A DNA stretch of 50,615 nt from contig JAMPBJ010000001.1 of NCBI GenBank assembly GCA_023666835.1, positions 881,281 through 931,895 on the forward strand. The letters run 5' to 3'. Source of the stretch: Bacteroides sp. (lineage in GTDB: Bacteria; Bacteroidota; Bacteroidia; Bacteroidales; Muribaculaceae). Below are positions 11,510 to 20,389 of this stretch, piece after piece (positions within the stretch are counted from its first letter, which is position 1; each line of letters begins with the position of its first letter). The position numbers were made by a program, and so were the translations under genes. A model generated the notes under the pieces. That model was not told the origin of the DNA, did no database searches, and worked only from the letters and a program-made list of their open reading frames with translations.

Positions 11510-13387
11510 ATGCTTGATATAATCCGACGTCTTCCCGATTCAGTGGCCAATCAGATTGCGGCCGGCGAAGTTGTGCAATGCCCGGCTTCGGTGGTCAAAG
11601 AGTTGGTTGAGAACGCTGCTGATGCAGGAGCCACTTCCATTGAGGTGATCATCCGCGATGCGGGCAGGTCGCTGATTCAAGTGGTCGACAATGGCAAAGG
11701 TATGTCGGAGCGCGACTCCAGGATGGCATTCGTGCCACACGCCACGTCGAAAATCGAGCAGGCCGACGATCTCTTTTCGCTCCACACCATGGGATTTCGT
11801 GGTGAAGCCCTCGCATCGATATGCGCTGTGGCGCAAGTGGAGATGAAAACGCGTCAGGCCGACAGCGAAGTGGGCACTAAGATTGAGATCAACGGGTCCA
11901 AAATCGAGTCGCAAGAACCGGCGGCTTGTGCAAAAGGGACTAATATAATGGTGAAAAACCTTTTCTACAATGTGCCGGCTCGCAGAAAATTTCTCAGAAA
12001 GGATTCGGTTGAGTTCACCTATATAGCTCGTGAATTCGAACGGATGGCTCTTGTCAACCCCGATCTTGAGTTGACATTGATCCATAACGACACGGTAGTG
12101 CACCAGCTAATGCGCGGATCTTTGAAGCAGCGCATATCCGACCTGTTCGGCAAGACGGTCGAAAAACAGCTTGTGCCCGTAGCGACTGAAACGTCGATAG
12201 TGAAAATCGAGGGATTTGTGGGCGCTCCCGAGCATGCCCGTCGGCGCAATGCATTGAAATATTTGATGGTCAACGGCCGGCATATCCGCCATCCGTATTT
12301 TCATAAAGCAATCATGCTGTGCTACGAAACCTTGATATCAGCTGATTGCGAGCCCAATTATTTTTTGAATTTCACCGTTGACCCCTCCACGATTGATGTT
12401 AACATACATCCCACCAAGGACAAGATAAAATTTGAGAACGAATCTGCCATATGGCAAATCCTTGTGGCGGCTATCCGCGAGGCTTTGGGTCGGTTCAGTG
12501 CGATGCCCGGCATCGACATCAATTCGGCTGACACGCTCGACCTGCCCGTTGAGATTCCGGCTTTCAATCCCAATGCCCAAAGCTCGCACGATATCACGGT
12601 CGACACATCTTACAATCCATTCTCATCGTCGGCTCCTAAGGGCAGGGGAGCGGGTGTTTTCGGCTCTACTCCGGGATGGCAGAAAAAAGTGACCGGAGAT
12701 TGGCAGGCGCTCTACGATGGATTTATGTCGCCCGGAGAGAAAGGCAACAATGATGTGAACGTACCGTCGGAAAGTGGGTTCATGGAATCGCTTATCGACG
12801 ACTCCGACCGCGAGCAACCGGTTCAGGACGGAGCGTTGTCGATACAGGTTAAGGCCCGGTTCATACTGACACCTTCCAAAAGCGGTGTGATGATCATCGA
12901 TCAGCACCGTGCCCACGTTTTGGTGCTCTACGAGCGTTATCGTAAATCATTGTCGGCCGACAATGTCGGCGTGCAGCAGGTGATGTTTCCTGAAGTGATG
13001 AACCTGTCGCCCCAGCAGAATATCACAGTGCGGTCCATCGAAGAAAGTATTCGCCGGATGGGATTTGACCTGTCATTCCTTGGCGACAATGCCTGGAGCG
13101 TGGTGGCAGTGCCGTCGGTGCTCGGCGATGCCAATGCCTCGGAGGTGCTGATGAATCTCATATCAGATGCCGAATCAAATATAGAAGCCGACACGGATCG
13201 GCTGATTGATCGAATGGCTCTGTCGATGGCCCGCAGCGCGGCCATCAGAGGAGGCCGGGTGCTGACCGATCAAGAGCGTGAGCAGCTTCTTGCCGATTTA
13301 TTGAGTCTTCCGGCTCCGGGATATACGCCCGATGGGTTGCCGGTGATCCGCATGATGTCGGACAAAGAGTTGGAGGCTCTTTTTTAG
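11510..13387 (+). CDS. mutL: DNA mismatch repair protein MutL
   Basis: MutL is the ATP-driven coordinator of mismatch repair. The 625-residue protein has the GHKL ATPase motifs: NQIAAGEVV (about 15-23), the catalytic ELVENAADAGA block, VDNGKGM, and HTMGFRGEALASI. These are followed by the LFYNVPARRKFL segment and the DVNIHPTKDKIKF transducer domain. A low-complexity linker (about 350-440) leads to the C-terminal dimerisation domain. In that domain the endonuclease motif DQHA(x2)E(x4)E appears as DQHRAHVLVLYE from Asp464, so the first glutamate is replaced by Val. No CxHGRP motif is seen near the C-terminus. It has its own promoter. Confidence 0.97.
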   Translation: MLDIIRRLPDSVANQIAAGEVVQCPASVVKELVENAADAGATSIEVIIRDAGRSLIQVVDNGKGMSERDSRMAFVPHATSKIEQADDLFSLHTMGFRGEALASICAVAQVEMKTRQADSEVGTKIEINGSKIESQEPAACAKGTNIMVKNLFYNVPARRKFLRKDSVEFTYIAREFERMALVNPDLELTLIHNDTVVHQLMRGSLKQRISDLFGKTVEKQLVPVATETSIVKIEGFVGAPEHARRRNALKYLMVNGRHIRHPYFHKAIMLCYETLISADCEPNYFLNFTVDPSTIDVNIHPTKDKIKFENESAIWQILVAAIREALGRFSAMPGIDINSADTLDLPVEIPAFNPNAQSSHDITVDTSYNPFSSSAPKGRGAGVFGSTPGWQKKVTGDWQALYDGFMSPGEKGNNDVNVPSESGFMESLIDDSDREQPVQDGALSIQVKARFILTPSKSGVMIIDQHRAHVLVLYERYRKSLSADNVGVQQVMFPEVMNLSPQQNITVRSIEESIRRMGFDLSFLGDNAWSVVAVPSVLGDANASEVLMNLISDAESNIEADTDRLIDRMALSMARSAAIRGGRVLTDQEREQLLADLLSLPAPGYTPDGLPVIRMMSDKELEALF

Positions 13388-13394
13388 CAATGGC

Positions 13395-13425
13395 TTTGCC
13401 AATTGAAAAAAACTGATTAAATTTG
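13395..13425 (+). promoter_or_regulatory. Promoter of the HU-like/SPOR gene
   Basis: TTTG (13395-13398), a 19-bp spacer and TAAATTTG (13418-13425), 8 bp before the ATG. It starts just after the mutL stop, so the gene is independently transcribed with an almost leaderless mRNA. Confidence 0.75.
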
Positions 13426-13433
13426 TAACCGTT

Positions 13434-14435
13434 ATGTCCATAGCAGACCACATAAAATATCTCGTTTCATGCCACGATTGTGTTGTAGTGGCCGGTCTTG
13501 GTGCCTTTGTGGCACAGTATCGTCCGGCTCGCATTTCAACCGATGGACTGATGCTGTTGCCGCCTGAAAGAACGCTCGTGTTCAACAGTGTCATATCTCA
13601 TGACGATGGTCTGCTTGCAGGCTCTGTCGCAAAAAAGAAGGGCATATCCTGCGATGCGGCAAAAGTCGAGGTTGCATCTGAAGTGGAAACCTTGCGCGGA
13701 TTGCTCGAACTCCAGGGAAGCTACGATATACCACGTGTCGGACGTCTGACACTTGTCGATGGGAGGATGCAGTTCGTGCCGGCAACCGACAATCCGATTG
13801 TCAACGCCCGCTATGCCTGCTATCAACCGGCTCAGCTGCTGATAGCATCGTCCGAACTTGAGACCGCCGAGTCGACCAATGTGATGGAATTCGTGCCGGA
13901 GAAACGCTCGGGACGTGTCGTTCGCATGCTTCGCTCTGCCGGACGTTATGCAGCTGCCGTGGTTGTGCTCGCTGCTGTGGGGCTTACGCTCTCAACGCCT
14001 ATCATTCTTGACCGCACGGTCGACAAGGCTTCACTGTCCATTCCCGAAGTCAAGCCTGCCCGTAAGGCAGTTGTTCCATCACCGGTTGTTGCACCGGTAA
14101 AACCTGCTGCTGTTGTTTCGAAAGAAGTTGTTGAACCATCCGCTGCAGAACCGGCTAAGGAAGTGAAGCCCATCATGATGGTGTCCGAACTGGGTGAGTC
14201 GGCCGATCAGTCGTATGATTGCTATATCATCGTGGCTTCATGTGCCAGTCGGGGCGAAGCTCGCCGCTTTATTGCAAACCACGGCGGCAACAATACATTG
14301 CAGATCCTTCCGAGCGACGGTCGCTACCGCGTATACGCTGCTGTGGCCAATGATTACGACGCAGCTTTCGAATTTAAGACCAGCGATCCGACGTTCAAAA
14401 AGAGATACCCCACGGCGTGGGTGTATAAAAAATAA
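13434..14435 (+). CDS. HU-CCDC81-like N-terminal and SPOR C-terminal single-pass membrane protein
   Basis: This 333-residue protein has three parts. Residues 1-135 resemble the paired HU-like (CCDC81-type) domains of Bacteroidota proteins (motif VVVAGLGAFVAQYRPARIS, and GSYDIPRVGRL). One transmembrane helix lies at about 171-192. A Pro/Ala/Val/Lys-rich linker follows. The C-terminus, about 262-333, is a SPOR-type domain (YIIVASCASRGEARRFIANH) that in known families binds denuded peptidoglycan at division sites. The arrangement puts the HU-like part in the cytoplasm and SPOR in the periplasm, consistent with a link between cell envelope or septum and DNA or protein partners inside. The exact role is unknown. 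Confidence 0.85.
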   Translation: MSIADHIKYLVSCHDCVVVAGLGAFVAQYRPARISTDGLMLLPPERTLVFNSVISHDDGLLAGSVAKKKGISCDAAKVEVASEVETLRGLLELQGSYDIPRVGRLTLVDGRMQFVPATDNPIVNARYACYQPAQLLIASSELETAESTNVMEFVPEKRSGRVVRMLRSAGRYAAAVVVLAAVGLTLSTPIILDRTVDKASLSIPEVKPARKAVVPSPVVAPVKPAAVVSKEVVEPSAAEPAKEVKPIMMVSELGESADQSYDCYIIVASCASRGEARRFIANHGGNNTLQILPSDGRYRVYAAVANDYDAAFEFKTSDPTFKKRYPTAWVYKK

Positions 14436-14443
14436 CAAATGAG

Positions 14444-15178
14444 TTATTGGCCATCCGACGGGGTGGCCGATTTTGTTTTCTGGTTGAAGATACCGGTCAC
14501 AAAATTTGTCAGATAGACGGTGAAGAGCGGAAACATGATCATGCCGCAGATCGGGAGGATCACCGCGATGATCTTGCCGGTCGGAGTCACAGGCGAGATG
14601 TTGCATCCCACCGTCGTCATGTTCATGGCCGACCACCACAGAGCATCCCAATAATCCTTAACGCCGGTGTTGACGCCGGCCTCTCGCTGAAAAAATATCA
14701 GCGAACAAAAATAGGTGATGAAAATGATGATGGTTAGATATGATATGCACAGACTGGTGACAGCATTTTGCGACAGGTAGCCTACAACAATCGACATGGC
14801 CAGCGCTGCTCGAGCCAGCGGCACGAATCGCAAAAAATAGAGTGCGTCGGGGCCGGGATGGATACCGATGTAGTTGATGATGCTGATATAGGGGATCGAC
14901 ACCAGCAGGAAAAACCAGCGGTGCTTGATGTAGTGCCACTTCTTTGGGGCGAAGACCAAACCTGCGAAAAAGTCGAATATGAACACTATGCACACCCATA
15001 GCTGGAATTTCATATATGGACTGCGGTCAAGATAGTCGATTTTCTTGAACGTGTCGATCGAAATCCACACAATGAGGATGGCCGACAAAACGAAGACCGC
15101 AAAATTCAGAAATCGCATGAAATCACGGGCGGCCTTGTCATGGGTCGGTTTTATTTGTGATGTTTTGCTGGTAGACAT
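14444..15178 (-). CDS. Six-helix ion channel (potassium-channel-like) with altered selectivity filter
   Basis: This 244-residue protein looks like a voltage-gated-type cation channel subunit. It has hydrophobic helices near 22-42, 58-76, 88-105, 113-135 (with only two arginines in the S4-like part, LRFVPLARA), and 142-163. A pore loop and the last helix lie at 175-230 (YWDALWWSAMNMTTVGCN, then the final TM to FVTG). The filter reads TVGCN at 189-193, where K+ channels have TVGYG. Known relatives in Bacteroidota are annotated only as ion transporters, so ion specificity is open. It converges with the SPOR gene, the two stops being 8 bp apart. A GGCCATCC/GGGTGGCC stem plus T-rich tract at 14449-14480 within its 3' end could terminate the SPOR transcript. 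Confidence 0.85.
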   Translation of the reverse strand: MSTSKTSQIKPTHDKAARDFMRFLNFAVFVLSAILIVWISIDTFKKIDYLDRSPYMKFQLWVCIVFIFDFFAGLVFAPKKWHYIKHRWFFLLVSIPYISIINYIGIHPGPDALYFLRFVPLARAALAMSIVVGYLSQNAVTSLCISYLTIIIFITYFCSLIFFQREAGVNTGVKDYWDALWWSAMNMTTVGCNISPVTPTGKIIAVILPICGMIMFPLFTVYLTNFVTGIFNQKTKSATPSDGQ

Positions 15179-15258
15179 GGCTTTGGCGACGTTTTATCGG
15201 AGTCTGTCCAAAACGCAGGCTCTTCATGAATCAAACACCCCCCAAGGCTGATATGTTC

Positions 15259-16026
15259 TAAGAGCCTATTTCATAAATTTTCAGGGCCGTTGGGGTCGTA
15301 TCCTTGGAGTGATTTTATTCCTGCAGGTTATGGAGCATAGCGGGCTATGCGACTGAACCAAAGGTGTAAAAGCGCCCAAGGATACGAGGCCGACGGTAAC
15401 TTCACGACATTGGCAAGATTTTTTCCTGATTACATAATAATTTAACCAAATTAGACATAAAGTGTCAATCAATCCTAATTTTAGACCTGAGAATGCTCGC
15501 CGTTGCCCACTTTTCAAAATCTCAGATAAAACTGCTCCGATAGGTCTTACCTCCGCTTGCCTCAAAACTGTGCCGGCACGACCCGGTTGACATATTCGAG
15601 ACCATATTCCTCATTGTAAAGACCGACATGCAGCGGGCGTGTCTGCTGACAGGCTATCCTCCTTACCAGATTGTCTACCACAATTACCGGACTTGGAGCT
15701 AGGGTTCAGGCCTTGGCATCGCGTTGCATGTGCTGGTGGTAATGAATAGACAGGCTGCCGAACTGGAGGCGGAACCCGTGATGGAAGTCGTGGCCAGCCA
15801 GAGTGTTAGGACCGGGTTTGTCGGGAGAACATGTCGTGTTCATAGGAGAACATAATCAGAATCCTTCCTCCTTGAGGGAACTAAGATTAGTACCAAACCG
15901 GCTCTCGGGAGTGCTTTTTGAGGCTTTCGTCTGTCACATAGCCCGCTATGATCCATCCTCAACCCTCAAAAGTCTCGTCCCGATAGCCGCCCCAACGGCC
16001 CTGAAAATTTATGAAATAGGCTCTTA
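15259..16026. mobile_element. Decayed IS5-family-like element with perfect 37-bp inverted ends
   Basis: Positions 15259-15295 and 15990-16026 are exact reverse complements (37 of 37), beginning TAAGAGCCTATTTCATAAAT at the outer edge. The outermost bases are TA on each side, compatible with a TA target duplication. The 768-bp interior holds a broken transposase N-terminus on the plus strand. It also holds two copies of a CATAG-CCCG-CTATG palindrome, at 15332-15353 (inverted) and 15933-15954, and an inner TCGTATCCTTGG/CCAAGGATACGA pair (15296-15307, 15377-15388). The C-terminal catalytic half of the transposase is missing, so the element would be non-autonomous. Family assignment rests on the peptide resemblance below. 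Confidence 0.75.
15589..15830 (+). pseudogene. Remnant of an IS5-family (DUF4096-type) transposase N-terminus
   Basis: The plus-strand frame reads DIFETIFLIVKTDMQRACLL, then TGYPPYQIVYHNYRTWS, then a TAG stop at 15700-15702. It resumes in the same frame through EVVASQSVRTGFVG. This order matches IS5-type N-termini (ilyiLKTGCQWRmLP, then fPPyQtVYyyfrkW, then DSQSVKT). The expected GYDGGKKvKGRKRH segment and the DDE core are absent. The in-frame stop and missing C-terminus show it is inactive. Confidence 0.7.
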
Positions 16027-17058
16027 CATCAGCACCGGCACCAGGTATTTAGCCATGACCCAACCACCTGCTATCAGCCAGATGTAGAGCATGAAAGCGA
16101 GCAAAAATGGTTTGGGACCCGCCTTTTTGAATTTGTCGAAACTCGTTTCTGCACCTAATGCCACCATGGCCATGGTGAGCAGAAATGTGTCGATATATTC
16201 GATGGTATCGACCACTCCGGCCGGAAGCAGATCGAATGAGTTGAAAGCGATCACAGCAAGGAATCCAAGTGCGAACCATGGAATTGCCACTTTGCCTCCG
16301 GAGTTTTTCGTGGTGGCTCCACGCGATTTCATGGCCACCCATGCGCCAAGCACAAAAAGCACCGGTATCAGAAGCATCACTCTGATCATCTTGACTATGA
16401 TTGCAACCGCTGCTATATCCTCGCCCATTGCATTGCCGGCACCTACGGCATGAGCCACTTCGTGGAGTGTCGAGCCGGAATAAATGCCCATTTCGGTAGG
16501 AGATAATCCCAAGATTCCTGCGCGATATGCTATCGGATATAAAAACATTGAGATCGTGCCGAAGATCACGACTGTGGCCACTGCCACTGCAGTCTTGTAC
16601 GGTTTGGTCTGGATGGTGGATTCTGCGCCAAGCACGGCTGCTGCTCCGCATATTCCACTTCCAACTGAGGTCAGAAGAGCAGTCTCGCTGTCCATTTTCA
16701 ACAGCTTGCCAAGATATATACCTCCGATTATGGTGATGGTCACCACGATGGCATCGATTGCGATACCGGCAGTGCCAACGTTCATGACGTCTTGAAATGT
16801 CAATCGGAATCCGTATAGAATGATCCCGAGTCGCAACAGCTTTTTGGAGCAAAACAATATTCCGGGCACCCATGTGGCCGGCAAATGATTGCGAAGAGAA
16901 TTGGCGTATATCATACCCAGTATGATGCCAATGATCATTGGGCTGAACGACAGGTCTTTGAAAAACTGTGCGCTTCCTATGTAGAAAGCCGCGCACGAAA
17001 ACAGTGCTATCAAAAGCACTCCGTGGAGCATGCTGCTGCGTGATTCGGTCAGTTTCAT
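16024..17058 (-). CDS. YeiH-family (UPF0324) putative sulfate exporter membrane protein
   Basis: This 344-residue polytopic protein has about 10 hydrophobic helices. Diagnostic segments are SPMIIGIILGMIYANSLRN, KKLLRLGIILYGFRLTFQDV, TSVGSGICGAAAVLGAES, the SGSTLHEVAHAVGAG block, and the C-terminal MAMVALGAETSFDKFKKAG. YeiH relatives have been proposed to move sulfate or other small anions, but the substrate here is inferred only from the family. Length is near normal (about 340). Its TAA stop (16026-16024) is made from the last bases of the adjacent IS-like inverted repeat, so the natural C-terminus may have been slightly altered by the insertion. Confidence 0.92.
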   Translation of the reverse strand: MKLTESRSSMLHGVLLIALFSCAAFYIGSAQFFKDLSFSPMIIGIILGMIYANSLRNHLPATWVPGILFCSKKLLRLGIILYGFRLTFQDVMNVGTAGIAIDAIVVTITIIGGIYLGKLLKMDSETALLTSVGSGICGAAAVLGAESTIQTKPYKTAVAVATVVIFGTISMFLYPIAYRAGILGLSPTEMGIYSGSTLHEVAHAVGAGNAMGEDIAAVAIIVKMIRVMLLIPVLFVLGAWVAMKSRGATTKNSGGKVAIPWFALGFLAVIAFNSFDLLPAGVVDTIEYIDTFLLTMAMVALGAETSFDKFKKAGPKPFLLAFMLYIWLIAGGWVMAKYLVPVLM

Positions 17059-17123
17059 ATGAGTTTGTTTGTTGTTGTCAAATAAAAGAGTATGCGGGAT
17101 TCAGTCTTATAGAAAAATGCAAA

Positions 17124-17149
17124 AAAGAGATGTTTCACAACATCTCTTT
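17124..17149 (-). terminator. Hairpin upstream of the yeiH-like gene (attenuator or terminator on minus strand)
   Basis: AAAGAGATGTT and AACATCTCTTT (11-bp perfect stem, loop TCAC). On the minus strand the stem is followed by TTTTTTGCATTTTTC, the look of an intrinsic terminator, 66 bp before the yeiH-like start. As no minus-strand gene lies upstream, a leader attenuator or a small minus-strand RNA is possible. Confidence 0.45.
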
Positions 17150-17392
17150 CCCTTTAAACCTTTATCTTAATCTAATACTATGAAAAACACACATGCAAAT
17201 GTAAAACATTATTCTTAAATAAAAAAAACAATTGGATTCAATTTAACAGTATTTTAACAAATTTCTTTAAAATCTCCCAAAAAATATCTACGAAATCCGA
17301 TGCAGTGTCTATCAAAATGTTTTTTCATAAGCCATTTCTCATCGCCGGTCCTGATGTTTGACTTCGACTGATGCTTTATGCAATATTTTTTG

Positions 17393-17400
17393 TAAATTTG
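17393..17400 (+). promoter_or_regulatory. cvpA-like gene promoter -7 element
   Basis: TAAATTTG, a perfect TAnnTTTG, 85 bp before the ATG. No TTTG was found at the ideal spacing upstream. Confidence 0.5.
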
Positions 17401-17485
17401 CCACGAATTAACCTGATATATATATGTGTGTAGAGAACGGGCTGACCTCCCGGCTCTATTGTCAATAAAATAAACTTTGGTAGAC

Positions 17486-17962
17486 ATGCTGGATCTGATA
17501 ATTTGTGTGGCCGTAGGCGTGAGCCTTTTTGCTGGCTATCGACGCGGCATTCTGCGCCAGATTGCTTCACTTGTGTCGATTGTTGTGGCTTTCATTGCCT
17601 GTCGATTGTTTGGCGGAGCATTCAGTTCGTTGGTCGCATCGATGATGGGGGAGGGATCTTCAACAGCGCTCATGGCACCGTTGATTGGCAATATCCTTCT
17701 CTTTCTGATCGTGTGGTGGGGACTGGCTCTTGTGGCCGGCACACTTCGCTCACTGCTTAAAGCAGTCAAGCTCGGTGTATTCGACAATATTCTCGGAGCC
17801 CTCTTCATGGCTTTCAAAGTCATGATAGTGGCAAGCCTTCTTTTGAATTTCTACGACATCGTCACATCGCATGATATCACCGCTTCCAATCCCGGGCCGA
17901 TAGTCCGGCTTACTGTCGGATTTGCACCTGCAATGTTGGGTGTGGTCAGAAGCAACTTTTGA
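17486..17962 (+). CDS. CvpA-family inner-membrane protein
   Basis: This 158-residue protein has four hydrophobic segments: MLDLIICVAVGVSLFAGYRRG start, 26-44, 65-88 and 105-127. It carries the family features GYRRGILRQIASLVS near the N-terminus and a mid-protein VWWGLALVAGTLRSLLKAVKLG helix. CvpA of E. coli is needed for colicin V export and envelope resistance, and in Bacteroidota its job is undefined. A TTG three codons upstream also opens the frame, but ATG at 17486 fits the family start. It precedes the suf genes by 87 bp on the same strand. Confidence 0.85.
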   Translation: MLDLIICVAVGVSLFAGYRRGILRQIASLVSIVVAFIACRLFGGAFSSLVASMMGEGSSTALMAPLIGNILLFLIVWWGLALVAGTLRSLLKAVKLGVFDNILGALFMAFKVMIVASLLLNFYDIVTSHDITASNPGPIVRLTVGFAPAMLGVVRSNF

Positions 17963-18049
17963 TGCCGCTTGATTGTTCTTATTAATGTCTTATGACATGG
18001 AGTGACTCTGCACAATACACTCAAACCACAATCGATAACTATACATCGT

Positions 18050-19564
18050 ATGAGTAAGATTGAATCTAAAGATAAACCGAATAAAGACAAACCGACCTCT
18101 GCTTCTTCGCAGGGAGAGGCACCCGACTCCGCCGACATTATCAACGACGTGACCAAGGGTGACTATAAATATGGTTTCACGACCGACATCGACACCGAGA
18201 TCATTCCTCGAGGGTTGAATGAGGATGTGATCCGATTCATATCGGCACGCAAAGGAGAGCCGGATTGGCTACTCGAATTCCGCCTTAAGGCCTATCGCCA
18301 CTGGTTGACGCTCGATCCCCCGAAGTGGGCGCATCTTGATATACCTGAGATTGATTTTCAGGCCATCAGCTACTACGCAGCTCCGCGTCAAAAGACCGGG
18401 CCGAAAAGCCTCGATGAGGTCGACCCCGAACTGATTGACACCTTCAACAAACTCGGCATTCCCCTCGAGGAGCAAAAGCAACTTTCCGGTATGGCTGTCG
18501 ATGCGGTAATGGACTCAGTCAGTGTCAAGACAACCCATCGGGAAAAACTCGCCGAGCTCGGCGTCATCTTCTGTTCCATATCGGAAGCCGTCAAGGATTA
18601 TCCCGATCTGGTAAAGAAATATCTCGGCAAGGTGGTGTCGTATCGCGACAACTTTTATGCCGCTCTCAATTCGGCTGTGTTCTCCGACGGATCATTTGTC
18701 TACATCCCCAAAGGCGTAAGATGCCCGATGGAATTGTCGACATATTTCCGTATCAACGCTTCCGGAACGGGTCAGTTTGAACGTACGCTCATCGTGGCCG
18801 ACGACGATGCCTACGTGAGCTATCTCGAAGGATGCACGGCGCCGATGCGCGACGAAAACCAGCTCCATGCAGCCATCGTAGAGATAATCGTAGAGGACCG
18901 CGCCGAAGTGAAGTATTCAACGGTTCAGAACTGGTATGCCGGTGATGCCGAAGGTCGAGGTGGTGTCTATAATTTCGTCACCAAGCGCGGATTGTGTCGA
19001 GGAGACTACTCGAAACTTTCGTGGACGCAGGTTGAGACCGGTTCGGCAATCACATGGAAATATCCGAGTTGTGTGCTTGCGGGCGAAGGATCGGTAGGTG
19101 AATTCTACTCGGTGGCCGTCACCCGCAACTATCAGCAGGCCGACACCGGCACAAAGATGATACATCTCGGTCGCAACAGCCGTTCAACCATCGTGTCAAA
19201 AGGCATCTCGGCCGGGCACAGCCAGAACTCCTACCGCGGGCTTGTCAAAGTGGCTCCCGATGCTGACGGGTGTCGCAACTACACTCAGTGCGACAGCCTG
19301 TTGCTCAGCTCAACGTGTGGTGCGCACACATTCCCTTATATCGACGTGCTCAACCCCACGGCAGTGCTTGAACATGAAGCCACCACATCAAAGATATCCG
19401 AAGACCAGATATTCTACTGCAATCAGCGCGGCATTCCCACCGAGGAGGCCATAGGTCTGATTGTCAACGGATATGCTAAGGATGTCATGAACAAACTCCC
19501 AATGGAGTTTGCCGTCGAGGCTCAGCGCCTTCTTGCCATCACGCTTGAAGGATCGGTGGGATAA
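18050..19564 (+). CDS. sufB: Fe-S cluster assembly scaffold SufB
   Basis: SufB is the scaffold subunit of the SufBCD complex on which [Fe-S] clusters are built in the cytoplasm. The product is 504 residues. A charged, low-complexity first 40 residues precede the conserved [27 protein letters not shown]. The C-terminal beta-helix core contains [42 protein letters not shown] and [18 protein letters not shown]. The frame is open 16 codons further upstream, but ATG at 18050 is the first ATG and gives the right length. It heads a same-strand cluster sufB-C-D-S plus an E1-like gene. Confidence 0.98.
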   Translation: MSKIESKDKPNKDKPTSASSQGEAPDSADIINDVTKGDYKYGFTTDIDTEIIPRGLNEDVIRFISARKGEPDWLLEFRLKAYRHWLTLDPPKWAHLDIPEIDFQAISYYAAPRQKTGPKSLDEVDPELIDTFNKLGIPLEEQKQLSGMAVDAVMDSVSVKTTHREKLAELGVIFCSISEAVKDYPDLVKKYLGKVVSYRDNFYAALNSAVFSDGSFVYIPKGVRCPMELSTYFRINASGTGQFERTLIVADDDAYVSYLEGCTAPMRDENQLHAAIVEIIVEDRAEVKYSTVQNWYAGDAEGRGGVYNFVTKRGLCRGDYSKLSWTQVETGSAITWKYPSCVLAGEGSVGEFYSVAVTRNYQQADTGTKMIHLGRNSRSTIVSKGISAGHSQNSYRGLVKVAPDADGCRNYTQCDSLLLSSTCGAHTFPYIDVLNPTAVLEHEATTSKISEDQIFYCNQRGIPTEEAIGLIVNGYAKDVMNKLPMEFAVEAQRLLAITLEGSVG

Positions 19565-19606
19565 ATACGGCACACAGTTAGAAACAAGAAAAATCTACAG
19601 ACTGCA

Positions 19607-20368
19607 ATGAACGATATATTATTAGAAGTCAAAGATCTCCACGCTTCAGTGGATGGAAAGGAAATCCTCAAAGGCATCAATCTGACAGTGGGTCGCGGAG
19701 AGGTGCATGCAATCATGGGTCCCAACGGGTCGGGCAAGAGCACGTTAAGCGAAGTGCTTGCCGGCAATCCGGCTTTCACGGTCACTTCAGGGTCGGCTAC
19801 TCTTCACGGTGTCGATTTGCTGTCGCTGTCTCCGGAGGACCGGTCGCACGAAGGACTCTTCCTTTCATTTCAGTATCCGGTGGAAATACCCGGAGTTTCG
19901 ATGGTCAATTTCATGCGTGCGGCACTCAACGCCAAGCGTAAGTATCTCGGACTTGACCCCATGTCGGCCACCGACTTTCTGAAACTCATGCGTCAGAAAA
20001 GAGCCATTGTCGAGCTTGACAACAAGCTTGCATCCCGGTCGGTCAACGAAGGCTTCTCCGGCGGCGAGAAGAAACGCAATGAAATATTCCAGATGGCAGT
20101 GCTCGAACCGCAGCTTTCGATACTTGATGAAACCGACAGCGGCCTCGACATAGATGCGTTGCGAGTGGTGGCCGGCGGTGTGAACAAGCTTAAGACCGAT
20201 CGCAATGCCACAATTGTCATTACCCACTATCAGCGACTGCTTGATTATATCAAGCCCGATTTTGTGCACGTGCTCTACAAGGGTCGCATCGTGCGCACCG
20301 GTGGACCCGAGCTCGCCCTCGAACTTGAAGAGCGGGGCTATGACTGGATCAAGGAAGAAGTGGATTGA
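19607..20368 (+). CDS. sufC: Fe-S cluster assembly ATPase SufC
   Basis: This is the ABC-type ATPase of SufBCD, 253 residues. Walker A GPNGSGKST is at residues 38-46, a Q-loop lies in LFLSFQYPVEIPG, the ABC signature reads FSGGEKKRNE, and Walker B is LSILDETDSGLDIDAL. The final H-motif is in IVITHYQRLLDYI. All are intact and of SufC type rather than of a transporter. It lies 42 bp after sufB and 21 bp before sufD. Confidence 0.98.
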   Translation: MNDILLEVKDLHASVDGKEILKGINLTVGRGEVHAIMGPNGSGKSTLSEVLAGNPAFTVTSGSATLHGVDLLSLSPEDRSHEGLFLSFQYPVEIPGVSMVNFMRAALNAKRKYLGLDPMSATDFLKLMRQKRAIVELDNKLASRSVNEGFSGGEKKRNEIFQMAVLEPQLSILDETDSGLDIDALRVVAGGVNKLKTDRNATIVITHYQRLLDYIKPDFVHVLYKGRIVRTGGPELALELEERGYDWIKEEVD

Positions 20369-20389
20369 TTCAAAAAAACTCATTTGACT

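Larger units (their letters stand above)
17059..17485. other. Intergenic region between yeiH-like and cvpA-like genes
   Basis: This AT-rich, non-coding divergent region contains the hairpin at 17124-17149. It also has a short plus-strand frame, ATG at 17179 to TAA near 17217 (peptide MKNTHANVKHYS), and the cvpA promoter element near 17393. Nothing else of coding character is visible. Confidence 0.5.

Noticed and set aside
15281-15565. 94-codon minus-strand ORF in the IS-like element
   Set aside because: It contains no transposase motifs and spans the inverted repeat; the transposase remnant is on the plus strand.
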